A stretch of 64,000 bases of DNA from Pelobacter seleniigenes DSM 18267. GTDB taxonomy: Bacteria > Desulfobacterota > Desulfuromonadia > Desulfuromonadales > Geopsychrobacteraceae. A program made the translations under genes and the position numbers. The notes under the pieces were generated by a model. The model searched no databases. It saw only the letters and a program-made list of their open reading frames with translations, and had not been told where the DNA came from. Below, one piece after another: positions 8,470 to 16,682 of this stretch. The stretch's first letter is position 1, and every line of letters starts with the position of its first letter. The DNA is taken from NCBI RefSeq assembly GCF_000711225.1, contig NZ_JOMG01000001.1, positions 186,001-250,000 of the forward strand. Direction: 5' to 3'.

Positions 8470-8645
8470 GGACACTTTCCATTTTTTTTGTGGTAAACGC
8501 CCCTGTCAAAGAACGCTTAAAACTCTACTTTTCAACGGTCTACTTGACGGAGAAGCTTACGTAGCCAATTGATCCTTGCCTTGAGAGCAACGGACTTCTA
8601 ATCCGTAGACCAAGAAACCGAAGCCTCTTAGTGGACCAATAAAAA
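8464..8645 (+). repeat. tRNA-Arg(UCU)-like direct repeat, copy A
   Basis: About 180 bp closely similar to 16494-16675 in the same orientation. Both contain the exact anticodon arm ACGGACTTCTAATCCGT of tRNA-Arg(UCU), preceded by GAGAGCA and, further upstream, GTAGCCAATTGAT, and end in GGACCA. The D-loop region is too long and the T arm and acceptor stem do not pair, so it is not a functional tRNA. It marks the left edge of the 8-kb accessory segment. Confidence 0.7.
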
Positions 8646-8653
8646 CGTCATGA

Positions 8654-9687
8654 GGGTCAGGTCTCGTTTTGACTTTTGCGAAGACACTGCTCCATATCTT
8701 CAAAGATCTTACGCACAACCTTATCTGTTTTCAGCGCTTTCTGCGCTCGGACAATGCCGCTGCTGACAGTGCTGTAATTGGCAATTTCAAAGCATTGCCC
8801 TATTTCAGCCAAAGTCTTACGTGAATATATGCGCAATAAATACATGGCCAAATCTCTCGGCTGATTCGTTTCACCACGCCTCGAAGTCAGCAGCTGCTCC
8901 CTGGTTATGCAATAAACTCGACACACAGCGGCTTCAATATCCGTGAACTCAACAGACAGTATTGCAGATTGTGGAACATCTTTAGAGCGAGGTGACGAAC
9001 CAAACCGTCTGCGAATCCTATCAATAAACCCTGCTGACCCAAATATGGAAGGAAGGTTCTTCAGAGAATAAAAATGCTGCACTTCTGGAGTGTTATCCTG
9101 ATCAACAAAGTGGAGATATCCGGCAAAGGCCTCTTTGGGGGAAGGTGAAAACATCGCCAGCAATTTATCCCTAAAGACCCACTCCCAACCCTTCCGTGAT
9201 GGCAGATACGCACAATGACTGCTCCACGGATATGCTTCAAGCGATTCGGCCATTTTGGCTTCAAGGGGATTACGGTGGATATACCGAAGCAGTTGCAATA
9301 AATGTTCATCATCTTCAACAAGTACGGCCTTATAGCGACCTCGAAACAACTGCCCATCAAGTCGGTGCGTGCGATTAAATCGTTGCGTATAGACACCATT
9401 AAGATGCCGCAGACAACGCCCAAGATTACCATCCGGTGTTTGTACCAGAAGATGATAATGATTAGACATCAGACAATAAGCCGCCACACGCAGATTCCAC
9501 ATGCGCGCGGTATCTTTCAGAATCTCCAGGAATAGCTGGAAATCATCCTGATCAAAAAAAATATCTTCTTTCCGGCGGCCACGGTTCATAACATGGTACC
9601 AGGCACCGGGGTATTCTATTCGGAGAGGTCTGGACATGAACAGAGCATAACAGCCAGCAATCAAAAGTCAAAACAAGACTTGACCCC
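8654..9687. mobile_element. RAYT element bounded by ~25-bp inverted repeats
   Basis: The left arm at 8654-8678 and the right arm at 9662-9687 are inverted copies with the shared core GTTTTGACTTTTG and only a few differences. They enclose the REP-associated transposase gene. The left arm starts 9 bp beyond tRNA-like repeat A. Confidence 0.55.
8657..9637 (-). CDS. REP-associated tyrosine transposase (RAYT, IS200-like)
   Basis: A 326-residue Y1-type single-strand transposase. The HUH-type metal site is SNHYHLLV; the catalytic tyrosine is probably in FRGRYKAVLVEDDEHL, followed by the conserved RYIHRNP. The C-terminal ~90 residues contain a DnaA-like helix-turn-helix (LRIYSRKTLAEIGQCF), seen in many RAYTs. 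By family knowledge it acts on REP hairpins such as the one at 8286-8469. I place the start at 9637 (MSRPLRIEYPGAWYHVMNRG), the usual family N-terminus; the frame continues nine codons further. The 5' end lies in a 109-bp exact tandem duplication. Confidence 0.87.
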   Translation of the reverse strand: MSRPLRIEYPGAWYHVMNRGRRKEDIFFDQDDFQLFLEILKDTARMWNLRVAAYCLMSNHYHLLVQTPDGNLGRCLRHLNGVYTQRFNRTHRLDGQLFRGRYKAVLVEDDEHLLQLLRYIHRNPLEAKMAESLEAYPWSSHCAYLPSRKGWEWVFRDKLLAMFSPSPKEAFAGYLHFVDQDNTPEVQHFYSLKNLPSIFGSAGFIDRIRRRFGSSPRSKDVPQSAILSVEFTDIEAAVCRVYCITREQLLTSRRGETNQPRDLAMYLLRIYSRKTLAEIGQCFEIANYSTVSSGIVRAQKALKTDKVVRKIFEDMEQCLRKSQNET

Positions 9688-9804
9688 TTTGCCCACATAA
9701 CATGGTACCAGGCACCGGGGTATTCTATTCGGAGAGGTCTGGACATGAACAGAGCATAACAGCCAGCAATCAAAAGTCAAAACAAGACTTGACCCCTTTG
9801 CCCA
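9587..9804. repeat. exact 109-bp tandem duplication at the RAYT 5' end
   Basis: 9587-9695 and 9696-9804 are identical by eye. The unit carries the first 17 or so RAYT codons, its start and the right-hand inverted repeat. The outer copy leads into an unrelated frame, so only the inner copy belongs to the gene. A further partial repeat GACCCCTTTGCC follows at 9805. Confidence 0.9.
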
Positions 9805-9872
9805 GACCCCTTTGCCTCATGTAGCGTTCGGCCTCGCCAGGAGAGCTACGGTAGGATTTTCCTAGATGTATA

Positions 9873-11123
9873 CACTGCTGTCTCATAGATTGATCAATAA
9901 AAACAATGGCCTGGAGCCCACTTGTGTTACAATGAATTCGCCAAAATCACATTGAAAACAAGGAGTTCCAAGCCATGGCGCATTGTAGCACTGTTCTTTC
10001 TCAAATTGTACGTATTTTCCCGAGACATGAATTTCAGGCTCTGGCAAACAAACATCACGCCGGTCAGAAATTCCGCTCGTTTTCCCGTTGGACTCAATTT
10101 ATAGCCCTGTTGACAGCCCAACTGACCGGCCGCAACAGTCTAAGGGATATTACCGATAATATCGCGGCTCAAGGCAGCAAGCTCTACCACCTTGGTGTCA
10201 GGCCATTCAGCCGGGCAACCTTGGCCAGAGCGAATGAAACACAGCCTCATCAGATGTACGAGGCCTTGTTTCAGCAGTTATTGGCTCGCTGCCAGAGTTG
10301 CGCACCGCGAAAGCGGTTTAAGTTCAAGGAGAAGCTCTTTCTCCTGGATGCATCAATGATTGACCTGACGCTGTCCCTGTTTCCCTGGGCAAAGTACCGC
10401 AAAGAGAAAGGGGCCGCTAAACTTCATATCGGTCTGGATGCAGACGGCTATTTGCCAGCCTTTGTCGATCTGACTGAAGGCAAGGAGCATGAAATCAAGG
10501 TCGCTCGGCAACTGGGCTTTCCCAAGGGCTCCTACGTTGTTTTCGACCGGGGCTACACTGACTACACATGGTATCAGGAGCTCACGAAAGCAGAAGTCCG
10601 CTTTGTCGCCCGGCTGAAAAGCAATGCGGTCACCATTCCCGGCAAGAAGCGTCGGGGCCGGAAAAGTCCAGGGGTCCTCTTGGATCAACAGATTCAGCTG
10701 CAAGGCATCGTGGGAACTTTCCGCAAGGTCGTGTATCTGGATGCGGAGACCGACATCACTTACGAATTTGTGACCAATGCGCTGGATATTCCAGCGGCAA
10801 CGGTCGCTGAATTGTACAAAGAACGCTGGCAGATTGAGCTGTTCTTCAAATGGATCAAGCAAAACCTGCGCATCAAGAGCTTTCTGGGAACCTCGCGCAA
10901 TGCCGTGATGACTCAGCTCTGGATTGCCCTGTGTGCGTATCTGGTGCTGGCGTTCTTGAAATTTCAAGCGAAGATCGGACGCTCCATGCAGCAGATGTTG
11001 CGAATATTACAGCTAAACTTGTTCGAACGACGCGATTTCAAAGAACTGTTCTTACCGCCAAAACCAAAAATACCTTTATGCAACAAGCAGTTATCTCTTA
11101 TTTGAAACTATGAGACAGCAATG
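9873..11123 (+). mobile_element. IS4-family insertion sequence with 9-bp target duplication
   Basis: Terminal inverted repeats CACTGCTGTCTCATAG (9873-9888) and CTATGAGACAGCAATG (11108-11123) differ at one base. They are flanked by the direct repeat AGATGTATA at 9864-9872 and 11124-11132. Length 1251 bp, one transposase gene. Confidence 0.9.
9975..11105 (+). CDS. IS4-family transposase
   Basis: A 376-residue DDE transposase with an N-terminal DUF4372-like region. Acidic residues are in LLDASMIDLTL, VVFDRGYTDY and the YREK-type motif YKERWQIELFFKWIKQ. ATG 9975 follows AAGGAG. The gene is uninterrupted and its element has matching ends and a target duplication, so it may still be active. It inserted between the RAYT element and the TrlF-type gene. 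Confidence 0.92.
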   Translation: MAHCSTVLSQIVRIFPRHEFQALANKHHAGQKFRSFSRWTQFIALLTAQLTGRNSLRDITDNIAAQGSKLYHLGVRPFSRATLARANETQPHQMYEALFQQLLARCQSCAPRKRFKFKEKLFLLDASMIDLTLSLFPWAKYRKEKGAAKLHIGLDADGYLPAFVDLTEGKEHEIKVARQLGFPKGSYVVFDRGYTDYTWYQELTKAEVRFVARLKSNAVTIPGKKRRGRKSPGVLLDQQIQLQGIVGTFRKVVYLDAETDITYEFVTNALDIPAATVAELYKERWQIELFFKWIKQNLRIKSFLGTSRNAVMTQLWIALCAYLVLAFLKFQAKIGRSMQQMLRILQLNLFERRDFKELFLPPKPKIPLCNKQLSLI

Positions 11124-11187
11124 AGATGTATATCAGATATATGAAGGAATGTTAGAGACACAGTGATAACTTTCAGACCTAACCAAC

Positions 11188-14100
11188 CTAATGAGTTATG
11201 ACTTTATCAAGGTACTTTGAACCACGATTGTCAAAAGCTGGTCGAGTCCCTTCAAGTATGTCTACTATAAGCTTATTAATTGTTGGGTTTTCTATTGATC
11301 CAGACTTATACTCAAGTCTGTGCCCATCTTGTTTATTAATAGAGCAGCAAATAACCTGTTCAGCATCGCAAACTACTGCGAGATTCGGGTTATGTGTTAT
11401 CACAACAATTTGCCTACGTTTTTTCACCTCTTTGATGCAAGGTACTAGTAAATTATAGACAGTTTGGTTGTCTAGGTTTTCTTCTGGTTGGTCTATGATA
11501 AGCGGGACATCGTCTTGATCAACCAACAAATAGAAAACTAATAGGAGAGCACCGCGTTCCCCCGGAGATAGTTCGTGTAAATCCTTCCCAGAAATCCCCA
11601 TCGTATATTTTGGTTTGAGGTAATCGAAACTGTATATAAAATCATATAGTGATTTTGCTGACTGCCCCTTCCTAACAATGTCCTTTACTTCTGTTTTTGA
11701 TTTACCGTCACGCTCGTCTATCAAAAGACTCTGTAGTAATCGCTCAATGAATTGAGCAACACCATCCTCAGATGCCAGGTCACTATCTAAAACAAGCTTT
11801 GTAAGTCTTTTTCTCCCTTCTTCAGTACCACAGTATGTGCCACGAACTCCTTGGCTCACATGAGTGAAAAAAGTGTCAACGAAACCTGTGTCAGCTATCT
11901 CAACATTAAAAAGCAGTTGCAATTGTTTCTTCGCTACGGGGTCTGAATTTATAAATTCCTGAACAGGCTTATAAAGCTCCCTATAAACACCAGCTAAAGT
12001 GGCCTTCTCCCTAAATATTTCTTTTGCCTTTTCAGTAGCTAATCCTCGCGTCTTTTCTATTTCTTTAGGAATATTATCAAGACTGCTTATTTGGAATTTA
12101 TAGTATTCAATACTCTCAGGTGCTTCTTTTGATCCAATAATATCTTTACGCGTTTTATTCCACGCAATCATTTTGGAGAGATATGCCTCATAGTTTTTAT
12201 GCGGGGCGTCAAGCTGTCCCTGAATAGATTTTAGTTCATCCTCTATTATCTTTTTATTATTAACATGTGAATTTTTTTGCTCCTCATTTAAAAGATCTTC
12301 TAGATCAGTCTTTTTCTTAATCAACGACGATCGCTTGCTAATAACGGACTCTTTTGAGAGTTTGATCGTAAAAATATCTGTCTCTTTCAGATCAAGAGTT
12401 TCAATATCTGGTTTAGCATCAGCTTTGAATGAATCTGCTTGACGCTCAAAGTTATCAATCAAAGAAATTAGTCTTTGAGCTGCTGAAATATTCAGGTTGA
12501 TGGTGCCAAGTTCTTTCTTTGTGTCGGCAATTAGTGAATCGGCCTTTTCTAGAGCTTCTTTCTTTTCAGATAGTTTTTTTGTAAGTGATTCAATCTTTTC
12601 TTTTTGTTCAACAGACGCTTCAGGTTTAGGTATCTCAAGAGGCTTGTTATTATCATGCGTATCAAGCTCATGTTGTTTAGCCGCTAACGCACCTTCTAAT
12701 TTAGTGCGATAATCAGATGAAGCTTTTTTCTCAAGAGAAACCAATCTGGTTGTGACTTCATTAAGCTCTTGCTTGATTATTTCTACTTTCTTATTTGCCT
12801 GGGTAGTCTTATAGTCAATCAAATCTTCTAGGCTTGTTTTCCCAAGCCTGTCTTCATCTTTAACGTGAGAAAAGATAACTGAACGCAACTCCTCATCGAA
12901 GCTCGTTTCAGCAGTCGAGTCTAATTCATTGCAAAGCCGCTCTAAATAATTTTGCGGAATATATTTTACCAGCTCATATGACTTGGGATCAGGATTTTTG
13001 TCCAATGAAACAGTTTCTTTGACTCCACTAGCCCATTCTATTGTCCCCTCAAAATGGGACGATTTATTGTTTTTTGTTTGACGAAATCGCTTATCGCTTA
13101 AAAATGAAAAAGCTTCTGTATTTTGGGTTTTACCAAGCAAGCCCACCGTTTCACCGAGAGCACTCTTCCCATTACCTTTGTTACCAATAATTGCAATTAG
13201 CCCTGGGTTAAAGGAAATTTCACAGTCAAACCAATGCTCTTTAAAAGTTGACCCTGCCTTTTTATTTATCTTGATCGATTGAATGAATTTTGTAGGGTGA
13301 CTGTCTAGAATTTGCAGTTGCTTAGGATAGGCCCCGACATAAGTTCGCTCTCTTGGCTCAATCAGCGTCTTACGTAAACCCTCGAAAGTTGGGTCGGCTT
13401 TAATCCATGTTATTTTATCCCCGGGGAATACCCCATAATCCTGTATTTTGTGGGCATCACTACCAGAAACTGCTGGTTTGGGTTGTCCACCCATTGTCTT
13501 AAGGAAATTATCGAAGAACTTTTCATTTTCAGGGCTTTTCCTTGCCAAAAAAAGATCGATATTACTCTGTGATCGTGTTTCAAAAATATCCGCCGATCGC
13601 ATAAAGTATTGATCGGCGCATGGATGTGCTGCCCAATCTAGTTTTTCTAGTCCATCGGACGTATCGTATGGAAGAATAATCAGGCAGGTGCCTTTTGGAA
13701 TTTCATTTTTTGCACTTATTAGCGACTCACGACTTATTTCAACCGTTTGGCTCCCAAGCTGTAGAAGATTCAATGGATCATCTGCGTAGTTACCTGTAAA
13801 TCCATGAATCGCTGCCTTATCTGGAGGAAGACTTCGTGCAAATTCAATCAAAGCCTCTTCAGATATTCCACGCCCAGAACCACTTATCCTTAAGGCTGAC
13901 TTGAAATCAGCTCTTTGTTGTTTCGTTAGTTTGTCAGAAAGAAGGACTTGAACGTTAAGACGATAATTTACAGGTGCCTCAACTCGAAGCTCCATCCCTG
14001 GAAACACAGTTTTTTTGAGGGTCGCCCTACCAGAAGCAACATAAGAGGCAAGCTCCTCATATCCATCAAACGTCCAATAGTCGACAATACAAAATGCCGC

Positions 14101-14262
14101 AATATCAGAGTCATTAATTTTCTGAACAATACCCTTTAAGGAAGTTTCCTTTTCAGCACCCGTCATATCTGGGAAACGTTTCCCTCCATTCCAATGAAAA
14201 GAAGCAGGGGTATGAATATGCAAATCCCATTTGCGCCAATAAGAGCCTTGAAAAAAAGCCAT
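11188..14262 (-). CDS. PHP phosphoesterase-SMC-like ATPase (TrlF type)
   Basis: A 1024-residue two-module protein. The N-terminal PHP domain has DLHIHT at 13-18 and SDAH at 268-271, metal ligands of PHP phosphoesterases. The ABC/SMC-type ATPase has Walker A GNKGNGKS at 360-367, a long charged coiled-coil-rich middle (about 440-740), signature ELSPGERG at 897-904, Walker B IIDQPEENLD at 921-930 and an H-loop VVITHNP near 957. Proteins of this build are annotated as TrlF-family AAA-like ATPases. The start at ATG 14262 has GGTGGAGG just upstream; a longer frame begins at TTG 14277. It is the last gene of a three-gene run (18-bp spacing) and is clearly more A+T-rich than the surrounding genome. 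The inferred role is nucleic-acid surveillance or defence; the substrate is unknown. Confidence 0.82.
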   Translation of the reverse strand: MAFFQGSYWRKWDLHIHTPASFHWNGGKRFPDMTGAEKETSLKGIVQKINDSDIAAFCIVDYWTFDGYEELASYVASGRATLKKTVFPGMELRVEAPVNYRLNVQVLLSDKLTKQQRADFKSALRISGSGRGISEEALIEFARSLPPDKAAIHGFTGNYADDPLNLLQLGSQTVEISRESLISAKNEIPKGTCLIILPYDTSDGLEKLDWAAHPCADQYFMRSADIFETRSQSNIDLFLARKSPENEKFFDNFLKTMGGQPKPAVSGSDAHKIQDYGVFPGDKITWIKADPTFEGLRKTLIEPRERTYVGAYPKQLQILDSHPTKFIQSIKINKKAGSTFKEHWFDCEISFNPGLIAIIGNKGNGKSALGETVGLLGKTQNTEAFSFLSDKRFRQTKNNKSSHFEGTIEWASGVKETVSLDKNPDPKSYELVKYIPQNYLERLCNELDSTAETSFDEELRSVIFSHVKDEDRLGKTSLEDLIDYKTTQANKKVEIIKQELNEVTTRLVSLEKKASSDYRTKLEGALAAKQHELDTHDNNKPLEIPKPEASVEQKEKIESLTKKLSEKKEALEKADSLIADTKKELGTINLNISAAQRLISLIDNFERQADSFKADAKPDIETLDLKETDIFTIKLSKESVISKRSSLIKKKTDLEDLLNEEQKNSHVNNKKIIEDELKSIQGQLDAPHKNYEAYLSKMIAWNKTRKDIIGSKEAPESIEYYKFQISSLDNIPKEIEKTRGLATEKAKEIFREKATLAGVYRELYKPVQEFINSDPVAKKQLQLLFNVEIADTGFVDTFFTHVSQGVRGTYCGTEEGRKRLTKLVLDSDLASEDGVAQFIERLLQSLLIDERDGKSKTEVKDIVRKGQSAKSLYDFIYSFDYLKPKYTMGISGKDLHELSPGERGALLLVFYLLVDQDDVPLIIDQPEENLDNQTVYNLLVPCIKEVKKRRQIVVITHNPNLAVVCDAEQVICCSINKQDGHRLEYKSGSIENPTINKLIVDILEGTRPAFDNRGSKYLDKVITH

Positions 14263-14280
14263 TAAAACCTCCACCAAATA

Positions 14281-14829
14281 TTAATCCAGGGCATCAATAA
14301 ACTGATCCTGATGAAGAACCAGCAAATTTCTGGTGTTAAAGGTATTTTTCTCTACCCTTGTCAAGAAGCTCAAATAGTGATTAAGCTTCACAAAAGCCCG
14401 AAGTTTTTCATCTGTCCATGCAACTGCCAATCCTATTCGTCCTAAAGCCGAGGCATTAATTGCTCCTCCCATAAGATGTTTTCTACTGACATTGTTTTCT
14501 ATTTCTATTGCCAAAAAACATCTTGAATTTTCATTGAAGAACGCAACATCATGAAGATTAATTTGAGCATTATGATTCCCGAACATTTGCATATTCATGT
14601 TATGGAAATTCAATAACAACTCAAGGAAATCCCACGACTCATGAACCATTTGATTGTAGTCTTCAATGTACCTTTGGTTGACGGCAAATGGTCCAACAGC
14701 AGCATCTAAACGAGGAGAATACACATTCGCAACTCCTGTCATCGTTCGCCACTCTGTCTCAATTGGCGTATTCGGATACACAACACGCAATCTGTTGGCA
14801 ATCTCATGTTGATATTCTTGCAAATCCAC
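14281..14829 (-). CDS. uncharacterised protein, possible PD-(D/E)XK nuclease fold
   Basis: A 182-residue protein with no signal peptide or membrane segment. The pattern D42 (SPRLDAAVGPFA) followed by E109-I-E111 (FLAIEIENN), K117 and an alpha/beta segment (GRIGLAVAW) resembles a PD-(D/E)XK nuclease-like core, with an ExE instead of ExK arrangement. This assignment is inference; no named family was recognised. It lies between the KTSC-like gene (28 bp upstream) and the TrlF-type ATPase gene (18 bp downstream), all co-directional and A+T-rich, so the products are likely to act together. Confidence 0.65.
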   Translation of the reverse strand: MDLQEYQHEIANRLRVVYPNTPIETEWRTMTGVANVYSPRLDAAVGPFAVNQRYIEDYNQMVHESWDFLELLLNFHNMNMQMFGNHNAQINLHDVAFFNENSRCFLAIEIENNVSRKHLMGGAINASALGRIGLAVAWTDEKLRAFVKLNHYLSFLTRVEKNTFNTRNLLVLHQDQFIDALD

Positions 14830-14857
14830 AATACCCCCTTACTGAATAATCTTCATA

Positions 14858-15055
14858 TTATCTTTCCTTAGCAGCATAAAGCTTTCTGACATGTTTATTT
14901 ATAAATGCATTAAGCCCATCGCCTGACCTTGCAAGGGCAACCATCTGTTTAATGTTTTGCTGCCCGGCACTTGCAATGGTGTATCGATATATTGAACCAT
15001 CCTTAAATTGCACTCGTATAAAATCCGCACCTATTTCATGAAAAATCCGGGACAT
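14858..15055 (-). CDS. KTSC-domain-like small protein
   Basis: A 65-residue protein. DFIRVQFKDGSIYRYT, GQQNIKQMVALARSGDG and LNAFINKHVRKLY follow the beta-beta-alpha pattern of KTSC domains, which are often found as small proteins beside nucleic-acid enzymes. The ATG at 15055 has no clear ribosome-binding site, and the IS1111-type element ends only about 15-25 bp upstream, so the native promoter and possibly the original start may have been displaced. It is the first gene of the three-gene cassette. Confidence 0.65.
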   Translation of the reverse strand: MSRIFHEIGADFIRVQFKDGSIYRYTIASAGQQNIKQMVALARSGDGLNAFINKHVRKLYAAKER

Positions 15056-15093
15056 CCATGATAAATAAAGTCAAGGGGAAAGCGGAGGTTTCC

Positions 15094-15369
15094 CTTTACC
15101 TCACGGGCATCCTCCCGGTGGCGACTCTGTTTTTCCTTGTCCCTTGCATCCTTCGATCTTTTTGATCTGTCCTTTTGGTCCGCTAAATCAGCGACCAGAC
15201 ATCCATGTGCTGTCTCCGGGATATCATCCCTTCACAGAAGATTGAGTTTGGGCCAACCCGCCGACCTTGATACACTCCCAATGTCGTGCAGCGAAGCTCA
15301 CGTAGTCCCTAATCCGCAAGGCCCGGCGGGAAGATCGTTTGATGTAAAGATTATCTGTTTTTCTTCAAC
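15094..15369 (-). ncRNA. candidate bridge/seeker RNA region of the IS1111-type element
   Basis: About 275 bp of non-coding sequence between the transposase stop and the element end. IS110-family elements encode a structured guide RNA in their long non-coding end, downstream of the gene in the IS1111 group. Placement is by analogy; I did not resolve the RNA loops. Confidence 0.3.
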
Positions 15370-16394
15370 TCAGGCGACCTGAGATTGTCTCTCCTCAAAA
15401 GCAGTACCACGTCGATCAACGGCCAACAGATATTCAACCAGCTTGCGTGCAACAGCTAAAGTGGCTCGGTTGCGATTGCCTTTAGTCAACTCTTTTTCAT
15501 GCAATTCTGCCAGTTGTGCATTCCATCGTGGAGCCAGTTTGGCGGCTTCGATCAGCATGGTCTGGAGGTGCTTGTTGCGCTTTTTGGAAAGTGGTCCTCG
15601 TTGCTCTTTTCCGGCCGATTCCCGTTGTGCGCTGCAAAGTCCGCAATAGCTGATGGCTTCCCGGTTTGTGTGAAAGCGGGTTGGATCACCGATCTCCAAC
15701 ACCCAGGTCAAAGCCATGATCTCTCCAACCCCGGCAATACTCATCAAAAGCTCAACCCTCCGTCGAATCAGCTCATTCTCTCGAAGAGTCCGAACCAGTG
15801 TCTTCTGGATGGCGGTAAACAGCTCAAGATTGCTGCGGCTCAGTTGTAACAGCTCTTTGACCGAATCGGGCACATCATCTACCCGCGCCATCAGTTGATT
15901 GAAGTATTTGCTCCCATACAGCCGTTTTTTGTCGTAGGTCGCGCCGACCTCCATCATCAATCCGGCCATTTTGTTCTTCATCTGCACTGCCGTGCGAACC
16001 ACCATGTTCCGATAGCGAAGAATGCGCCGTCCCGTAGCTCTTCGGACATCATGTGACATTCTGGCAAAAGATTGACGCGCAGAAGGTCCGCCAACTTCTC
16101 TGCGTCAGCCCGGTCATTCTTCTTTTTGGCTGCGGTGATTGCTTTGAGCATTTCCGGGTGCGCGACTTTTAACTCAACGGCGTGAGGCTTTAGAAAGTCG
16201 TAAATCCAACCGGTAAAGAGTGTCGCTTCCATGGCCCCCATCCAGGGACAAGACAATTCCGCCAGCCAATGTCGTAGCGCGTTTCGTTCTGCGTTCACAA
16301 CCCCTTGTCGAACGCTCTTTCCGCTCAGGGTTTTAATACAGAAAGCGATGGTTTTCTTGTGGACGTCCAAACCGATGTAATGAATACTTTCCAT
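15370..16394 (-). pseudogene. IS110/IS1111-family transposase, frameshifted
   Basis: The N-terminal part (16394 to about 16030) carries the DEDD RuvC-like domain: GLDVHKK, GAMEAT and KKKNDRADAEKLADLL. The C-terminal part continues in another frame from about 16030 to 15370 with the Transposase_20 region (SIAGVGEIMALTWVLEIGD and the Ser-containing ESAGKEQRGPLSKKRNKHL). The frames join at GAGCTACGGGACGGCGC near 16026-16042, where restoring one base after CGGGA gives the continuous ELRD/E-RRILRYRNM. A single-base deletion is the simplest reading. Together the parts would make a transposase of normal length (about 340 residues). Confidence 0.85.
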
Positions 16395-16493
16395 GGAAGC
16401 CTCCTCTCTGGGTCTGACTCAGGGCGATTGATTCGACCCTGCCGCTCATTATGAGCCGTCCGCCAGTTGGAGGCTTCCGCTTTCTTACTTATG

Positions 16494-16675
16494 CATTCAA
16501 ACACTTCCCATATTTTTTCTTGGCATAAGCCTCCACGTCAAAGAACGCTGGAAACTCTATTTTTCAACTCTCTACTTAATAGGTATGCATACGTAGCCAA
16601 TTGATCCTTGTCTTGAGAGCAACGGACTTCTAATCCGTAGGCCAAGAAACCGATGCTTCTTAATGGACCAATAAA
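16494..16675 (+). repeat. tRNA-Arg(UCU)-like direct repeat, copy B
   Basis: Second copy of the repeat at 8464-8645, 8.03 kb away in the same orientation. The anticodon arm ACGGACTTCTAATCCGT and flanking GAGAGCA / GCCAAGAAACCGA are conserved, while the distal left part has drifted. It abuts the IS1111-type element on its left and the stop of the next gene on its right. Confidence 0.7.
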
Positions 16676-16682
16676 CAAAACC

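Larger units (their letters stand above)
15078..16484 (-). mobile_element. IS110/IS1111-type insertion sequence, inactivated
   Basis: Subterminal inverted repeats at 15078-15093 (GAAAGCGGAGGTTTCC) and 16469-16484 (GGAGGCTTCCGCTTTC) match at 13 of 16 positions and surround a frameshifted DEDD transposase. The true tips lie a few bases outside. The long non-coding stretch lies after the transposase gene (15094-15369), as in the IS1111 group. Confidence 0.7.

Noticed and set aside
8590-8640. tRNA-Arg(UCU) gene
   Set aside because: Only the anticodon arm is intact. D-loop too long, T arm and acceptor stem do not pair, so it is reported as a repeat rather than a tRNA.
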